Origin: DATARH01 sp036268425
Lineage (GTDB): Bacteria; Pseudomonadota; Alphaproteobacteria; ATCC43930; CGMCC-115725
Assembly (NCBI GenBank): GCA_036268425.1
Contig: DATAUE010000179.1
Coordinates: 310,001 to 374,000, forward strand
Direction: 5' to 3'
DNA: 64,000 nt
Below the pieces are notes generated by a model that was not told the DNA's origin, did no database searches, and was given only the letters and a program-made list of their open reading frames with translations. Position 1 is the stretch's first letter. Every line of letters begins with the position of its first letter. Both the position numbers and the translations under genes were made by a program. Of the stretch, positions 59,488 to 64,000 are shown piece by piece.

Positions 59488-60235
59488 TAAAGCCGCCGTC
59501 GATGACGTGGATCGCGCCGGTTGTGAACGCCGCTTCGTCCGAGGCGAGATAGACTGCCAGAGCGGCGATTTCCTGCGTCGAGCCAAGCCGTCCCAAGGGC
59601 TGGCGCGCGACAAAGGCGGCCCGTGCGGCGTCGGTGCCGCCGGGCAGCAATACGCCCTGCATCGCGATACGGTCTTCCAGCGACGGCGTCGCGACGGTGC
59701 CGGGGCAGATCGCGTTGCAGCGGACACCCTGGGTGATGAAATCGGCCGCGATCGATTTGGTCAGGCCGATCACCGCCGCTTTGGTTGCGCCGTAGACAAA
59801 CCGGTTCGGCACGCCTTTGACCGAAGATGCGGTCGAACTCATGTTGATGATCGAGGCGCCTTTTCCATGCTCCAGCATCTTCGGCAGAAAGGCGCGGATC
59901 ATCAGGTACATCGAGCGCACGTTGAGCCCGAACGAGAAATCCCAATCCTCGGGGAGCACGTCGAGCACCGTCCCGTGATGCACAAAACCGGCGCAGTTGA
60001 ACAGGATGTCGAACGCCGGGAGTTCGTCGGCGAGCGCCGCGATGGCCGCCTCGTCCATGACATCGAGGCGGCGTGTCGCGATAAAGGCATCCGCGAGATC
60101 CTGGAGTTTATCTGTCGCGACATCGGTCGCGAGGACGCTGGCGCCCTCCGCGGCGAAGGCGAGCGCCGTCGCGCGGCCGATGCCCTGTCCCGCCGCCGTC
60201 ACCAAGGCCCGTTTGCCGTCGAGCCGCCCCGCCAT
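59480..60235 (-). CDS. Short-chain dehydrogenase, 2-keto-3-deoxy-L-fuconate dehydrogenase-like
   Basis: A 251-residue classical SDR. It has the coenzyme motif TAAGQGIGRATA, a catalytic Ser in NMSSTASSVKG and the YGATK catalytic Tyr-Lys pair. The acidic Asp after strand 2 (ATDVATDKLQDL) indicates NAD rather than NADP. The sequence resembles the BDH2/KDF dehydrogenase subgroup, which oxidises 2-keto-3-deoxy sugar acids. The next gene on the strand is an FAH hydrolase that would cleave the product. The start at 60235 is divergent from UxaA. Confidence 0.9.
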   Translation of the reverse strand: MAGRLDGKRALVTAAGQGIGRATALAFAAEGASVLATDVATDKLQDLADAFIATRRLDVMDEAAIAALADELPAFDILFNCAGFVHHGTVLDVLPEDWDFSFGLNVRSMYLMIRAFLPKMLEHGKGASIINMSSTASSVKGVPNRFVYGATKAAVIGLTKSIAADFITQGVRCNAICPGTVATPSLEDRIAMQGVLLPGGTDAARAAFVARQPLGRLGSTQEIAALAVYLASDEAAFTTGAIHVIDGGFTL

Positions 60236-60335
60236 GCCGCGTTCTCCGTTAAAAGAAACGCCAAATTGCCATCAAATTGCTACGCGGCGGAAGCCTCTGT
60301 AAATTGCCGCACCATTTCCCCGAAAGATCGCATCC

Positions 60336-61850
60336 ATGCCGCCACTGACGATCCGCCTCAATCCGACCGATAACGTTGTCGTCGCCCGCCTTGATCTGCT
60401 GCCCGGAATCGAGATCGAAGGCGTCGTGGTGCGCGCGCCGGTGCCGGCTGGGCACAAGCTTGCCACGGCGCCAATCGCTGCCGGTGAGGCGGTACGCAAA
60501 TACGGACAAATTCTCGGCTTCGCGACCGAGATGATCGTGCCCGGCGATCACATCCACACGCACAACATGGCGATGGGCGATTTCTCGCGGGATTACGCGT
60601 TCGGCATCGACGCGCATCCCACCGAATATGTGCCCGAGGCGCAGCGGGCGACGTTCGAGGGCATTGTGCGTGCCGATGGACGGGTCGCGACACGTAATTT
60701 TCTCGGGGTGCTGACGACGGTGAATTGCTCGGCCAGTGCCGCCCGCTTTATTGCCGAGCAGTTTCGCGGAGGGGTGTTGGCGGAGTTCCCCAATGTCGAT
60801 GGCGTCGTCGCGCTCGGGCACGGAACTGGTTGCGGCATGGGCAGCGAGGGCGAGCCGATGAATGTGTTGCGCCGCACGATCGCCGGATATGCCCGCCACC
60901 CGAATTTCGCGGGCATCCTGATCCTCGGCCTCGGATGCGAGTCGAACCAGATCGCCGGGCTGCTGCGCGCCGAGGGGCTGGAGGAGGGGCCCTTCCTGCA
61001 CACGATGACGATCCAGGACACCGGCGGCACCACCAAGACCGTGCGCGAAGGCGTTGCCCGGCTGAAATCGATGTTGCCCGCCGCCAATAACGTACGCCGC
61101 GAGACCGTCTCCGCGAGCCATCTGACGCTGGCGCTGCAATGCGGCGGCTCCGATGGGTATTCCGGCATCACCGCCAACCCGGCGCTCGGCGCCTGCGTCG
61201 ATCTGTTGGTGCGGCACGGCGGCAGCGCGGTGCTGTCGGAAACGCCTGAAATTTACGGCGCCGAGCATCTGCTGACGCGCCGCGCGGTCAACCGTGCGGT
61301 CGGCGAGAAACTCGTCGAGCGCATTCACTGGTGGGAGGACTACACCGCCAAGACCGGCGGCGAGATGAACAACAACCCGTCGCCCGGCAACAAGGCCGGC
61401 GGACTGACGACGATCCTCGAAAAGTCGTTGGGTGCGGTCGCCAAAGGCGGCACCACCAACCTCGTCGAGGTCTATCGCTACGCCGAGCCGATCATCACCA
61501 AAGGCTTTTGCTTTATGGACACGCCGGGCTACGACCCGGTCTCGGCGACCGGGCAGGTCGCGGGCGGCGCCAATGTGATCTGCTTTACCACCGGGCGCGG
61601 TTCGGTATTCGGCTGCAAGCCGGCGCCGTCGTTGAAGCTGGCGACCAATACCCCGCTGTTCCGCCGGATGGAGGATGACATGGACATCGATTGCGGCCCG
61701 ATCGCTGAGGGCGAGGCGACGGTCGCCGAGATGGGCCGGCGCATCTTCGATCTTGTGCTCGCCACCGCCTCCGGCCGCCAGACCAAGAGCGAGGAACTCG
61801 GTTTTGGCGAGGATGAGTTCACCCCGTGGGTGCTCGGCGCCGTGATGTAG
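60336..61850 (+). CDS. UxaA-family altronate/galactarate-type dehydratase
   Basis: A 504-residue UxaA-like dehydratase in which the two halves seen in some homologues are joined. Residues 1-85 form the SAF-like N-terminal domain (VVRAPVPAGHKLATAPIAAGE, HIHTHNMAMGDF). The main part has RVATRNFLGVLTTVNCSASAA, HGTGCGMGSEG and the Cys-containing GLGCESNQIAG, and later GKCGGSDGY-type and NNPSPGNKAGG blocks. It removes water from aldonic or uronic acids. It is divergent from the SDR and FAH genes and probably serves the same pathway. Confidence 0.92.
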   Translation: MPPLTIRLNPTDNVVVARLDLLPGIEIEGVVVRAPVPAGHKLATAPIAAGEAVRKYGQILGFATEMIVPGDHIHTHNMAMGDFSRDYAFGIDAHPTEYVPEAQRATFEGIVRADGRVATRNFLGVLTTVNCSASAARFIAEQFRGGVLAEFPNVDGVVALGHGTGCGMGSEGEPMNVLRRTIAGYARHPNFAGILILGLGCESNQIAGLLRAEGLEEGPFLHTMTIQDTGGTTKTVREGVARLKSMLPAANNVRRETVSASHLTLALQCGGSDGYSGITANPALGACVDLLVRHGGSAVLSETPEIYGAEHLLTRRAVNRAVGEKLVERIHWWEDYTAKTGGEMNNNPSPGNKAGGLTTILEKSLGAVAKGGTTNLVEVYRYAEPIITKGFCFMDTPGYDPVSATGQVAGGANVICFTTGRGSVFGCKPAPSLKLATNTPLFRRMEDDMDIDCGPIAEGEATVAEMGRRIFDLVLATASGRQTKSEELGFGEDEFTPWVLGAVM

Positions 61851-62015
61851 TCGCCGCCGCATCCTGCCTGGCAGTTTCGGCTCGAGGAGCAACTTCGACG
61901 GCTACGGCAACGCCGCGACGGGCAGGCTCGCCGGGGAGGTAGCCGATCGGTGGCGTTTTACAACCGTGCGGATAGTTGCGGGCAGCCCTATGTTAAAGGC
62001 TACACTGCGGCGGGC

Positions 62016-62029
62016 CGGCGCTAGCGCCG
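62016..62029. promoter_or_regulatory. Perfect 14-bp palindrome upstream of the ABC receptor gene
   Basis: cggcgctagcgccg lies 49 bp ahead of the receptor start. It may be an operator or a hairpin in the leader. The rest of the 227-bp gap after UxaA shows nothing clear. Confidence 0.35.
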
Positions 62030-62077
62030 CCAGCGAAAACAAGGCCGACAATCAGGCCAAAAACAGGGGGAGAAGCG

Positions 62078-63679
62078 ATGAGAAGGCGGGTTACCGCAAT
62101 CGCAGGCGCTGCATTGCTTGCCTTGGCCGGCATGGCGGGCGCGGGGCCGGCGCTGGCGCAGAAATCCGGCGGGGTCCTTAAAATCCAGCACTGGGACAGC
62201 CCGGCCAGCATGTCGATCCTCGAAGAGGCGACCTATTCCGTCGTCGTGCCGGCGATGAGCGTGATGAACAATCTCGTCATGTACAAGCAGGACGTGGCGC
62301 AGAACAGCCTGAAATCGATCGTCCCGGACCTCGCCGAGAGCTGGCGTTGGAGCGAAGACGGCAAGGATTTGACGTTCAAGCTGCGTCACGGCGTCAAATG
62401 GCACGATGGCAAGCCGTTTTCCGCGGCCGACGTCAAATGCACCTTTGATCTGCTGACGGGCAAGGGTGCGGAAAAGCTGCGCATCAACCCGCGCAAGGAA
62501 TGGTATCAGAACGTCGCGGATGTCACCACGAACGGCGACGACGAGGCTGTGGTGCACTTGAAACGGCCGCAGCCGGCGTTGTTGACCCTGCTCGCATCCG
62601 GTTATTCGCCGGTCTATCCCTGCCATGTGCCGCCGGCCCAGATGCGGCAGCATCCGATCGGGACCGGGCCGTTCAAGTTTGTCGAGTTCAAGCCCAACGA
62701 ATATATCAAGCTCACAAAGAATCCGGATTACTGGAAGCCCGGCCGGCCCTATCTCGACGGCATCGAATTCGACATTGTGCCGAACCGTTCGACGGCAATC
62801 CTCGGGTTTATCGCCGGCAAGTTCGATATGACGTGGCCTTTCAGCGTCACGCCGCCCTTGGTGCGCGACATCAAGAAGGACGTGCCGAACGCGAATTGCG
62901 TGCTGGCGACCAACAACGGCACGACCAACCTCCTGATCAATCGCGACTCACCGCCATTCGACAATCCCGACCTGCGCAAGGCGTTGGCGCTGACGATCGA
63001 CCGCAAGTCGTTTATCGACATTATGACCGAGGGCCACGCCAAGATTGGCGCGGCGATGTTGCCGCCGCCCGAAGGGTTGTGGGGCATGCCCGACGAGATG
63101 CTGCGGACGATCCCTGGTTACGACCCGGATGTGCAGAAAAACCGTGCCGAAGCGCGCAAGATCATGGAAAAGCTCGGCTACGGGCCGGACAAGAAACTCG
63201 AGGTCAAGGTCTCGACCCGCAATGTGCCGACTTTTCGCGATCCGGCGGTGATCCTGATCGATCAGTTGAAGGAAATCTATATCGACGCCACGCTTGAAGC
63301 GATCGAAACCGCGAACTGGTTTCCCAAGGTAATTCGCAAGGATTACAAAATCGGTATGAACAATACCGGCAGCGGTGTCGACGATCCGGATCAGCAGTTT
63401 TACGAGAATTACGCATGCGGTTCAGCGCGCAACTATAGTGGTTATTGCAACCCGGAATTAGACAAGAAATTCGAACAACAGTCGATGATGTCGGATCAAG
63501 ACCAGCGCAAAAAGCTGGTCTGGGAGATCGACAAAAAATTGCAGGAAGACGGCGCTCGCCCGATCATTTTCCACGCGGTCAACGCCACCTGTATGCAGCC
63601 GGCGGTGAAAGGCATAACAATCATGGTCAACAGCATCTACAACGGCTGGCGCATGGAAGACGCCTGGCTCGACCGATAG
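62078..63679 (+). CDS. ABC transporter substrate-binding protein, family 5 (peptide/opine type)
   Basis: A 533-residue periplasmic receptor with a signal peptide (MRRRVTAIAGAALLALAGMA, cleavage near residue 28). It has the SBP family 5 patterns LTFKLRHGVKWHDGKPFSAADV, GTGPFKFVEFKPNEYIKLTKN and DNPDLRKALALTIDRKSF, with the long lobe II that follows. These bind oligopeptides, nickel, glutathione or opines. GGGGGAGAAGC lies before the ATG at 62078. No permease or ATPase partner is visible before the window ends, although the next gene downstream is another receptor on the other strand. Confidence 0.92.
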   Translation: MRRRVTAIAGAALLALAGMAGAGPALAQKSGGVLKIQHWDSPASMSILEEATYSVVVPAMSVMNNLVMYKQDVAQNSLKSIVPDLAESWRWSEDGKDLTFKLRHGVKWHDGKPFSAADVKCTFDLLTGKGAEKLRINPRKEWYQNVADVTTNGDDEAVVHLKRPQPALLTLLASGYSPVYPCHVPPAQMRQHPIGTGPFKFVEFKPNEYIKLTKNPDYWKPGRPYLDGIEFDIVPNRSTAILGFIAGKFDMTWPFSVTPPLVRDIKKDVPNANCVLATNNGTTNLLINRDSPPFDNPDLRKALALTIDRKSFIDIMTEGHAKIGAAMLPPPEGLWGMPDEMLRTIPGYDPDVQKNRAEARKIMEKLGYGPDKKLEVKVSTRNVPTFRDPAVILIDQLKEIYIDATLEAIETANWFPKVIRKDYKIGMNNTGSGVDDPDQQFYENYACGSARNYSGYCNPELDKKFEQQSMMSDQDQRKKLVWEIDKKLQEDGARPIIFHAVNATCMQPAVKGITIMVNSIYNGWRMEDAWLDR

Positions 63680-63699
63680 CCCGCGAAGGCCGGTATGCG

Positions 63700-64000
63700 T
63701 TAATTGCCTTTCAGGTCACGGGATTCCGGCAGGAAAAAATTCTGCCAATCAGTCGGCTGGCGTTTGAGGCGGCCGATTTGGTGCATAAAATTGCCGAGCC
63801 GCATGACTCCAACCGGGGCGGCGGTGTAGGCGAGGTCGGGGTCGCCGATCATGTCGCTCAAATCTTCGAGCGGAATGTCCCAATCCTTGACCATCGCGGA
63901 GAAAATCTCGGCGGCGGCGCCCGGCGTTTTGTGCATGAAATCGTCGGCTTGCTGCAACGCCGAGAGAATTGCGGCGCACAGGGTCGGGTTGCCGGTGCGA
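63700..64000 (-). CDS. NitT/TauT-type ABC transporter substrate-binding protein, N-terminal part outside the window
   Basis: The frame runs in from the right edge and ends at 63700, so only the last 100 residues are visible. They read TGNPTLCAAILSALQQADDF, then a GAAAEIFSAMVKDWDIPLED block and GNFMHQIGRLKRQPTDWQNFF near the end. This is the C-terminal pattern of NMT1/SsuA-like periplasmic receptors for sulfonates, nitrate or pyrimidines. The start and signal peptide are off the window. It converges on the family-5 receptor gene with a 20-bp gap. Confidence 0.78.
   Translation of the reverse strand, partial: RTGNPTLCAAILSALQQADDFMHKTPGAAAEIFSAMVKDWDIPLEDLSDMIGDPDLAYTAAPVGVMRLGNFMHQIGRLKRQPTDWQNFFLPESRDLKGN

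Noticed and set aside
60249..61892. A 547-residue open frame opposite UxaA
   Set aside because: It mirrors the UxaA coding strand, has low-complexity residue use and lacks any family signal.

Overview
The window is high-GC DNA from an alphaproteobacterium, most likely a free-living, Rhodospirillales-like heterotroph. This placement is inferred from gene order and marker families: the chain TIGR02300/FYDLN protein - aroA - cmk - rpsA - ihfB - lapA - trpF - trpB - trpA - accD - folC, DUF1013 (TrcR) divergent from DUF1192, PmtA-type methyltransferase, paired cold-shock domains, and a perfect CtrA-type TTAA-N7-TTAA box. No replication origin, CRISPR array or rRNA was seen.

Layout. 1-6.2 kb: an FkbM methyltransferase fragment, a secreted protein, a hydrolase/flavin monooxygenase pair, and a CoA-transferase/D-aminoacylase pair running the other way, then tRNA-Ala(GGC). 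6.3-22.4 kb: the housekeeping block (shikimate, pyrimidine, translation, tryptophan, fatty acid and folate genes), interrupted by a Bug-type receptor, a chemoreceptor, an ornithine cyclodeaminase-like gene and an unusual GNAT fusion. 22.4-29.5 kb: a LysR regulator divergent from a PAT-like acetyltransferase and MFS gene, UbiD, PmbA, an enoyl-CoA hydratase and a MaoC hydratase. 29.5-34.3 kb: a complete branched-chain amino-acid-type ABC transporter in the order livG-livF-receptor-livH-livM. 34.4-38.9 kb: hisI, a class III cyclase with TPRs, mazEF and a histidinol dehydrogenase paralogue. 39-42.2 kb: a small, decaying island at tRNA-Ser(UGA), with a frameshifted serine recombinase overlapping the tRNA 3' end. 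42.3-48.6 kb: trcR/DUF1192, a CtrA box beside a hairpin, an operon of two paralogous multiheme cytochromes, a lone prepilin peptidase and a glycine-zipper lipoprotein. 48.7-64 kb: catabolic genes (amidase, hydrolases, two FAH proteins, SDR, UxaA-type dehydratase), SRAP, MFS, 2OG-Fe dioxygenase, PmtA, cold shock and two ABC receptors.

Working together. trpF-B-A makes tryptophan, and aroA supplies chorismate to it. The FAH-SDR-UxaA genes look like a non-phosphorylative sugar-acid route to pyruvate. Many orphan receptors, amidohydrolases and CoA-handling enzymes suggest a scavenging lifestyle on organic acids and aromatics.

The most unusual signal is not a gene. Short tandem direct repeats, mostly of 12, 15, 18, 21 or 27 bp, sit repeatedly at gene 5' ends: before the aminoacylase, aroA, ihfB, trpF, accD and the prepilin peptidase gene, and inside the N-terminal codons of livF and other genes. 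Several duplicate a start codon or ribosome-binding site. Three loci (ihfB, livF, prepilin peptidase) carry 4-6 units of exactly 15 bp.
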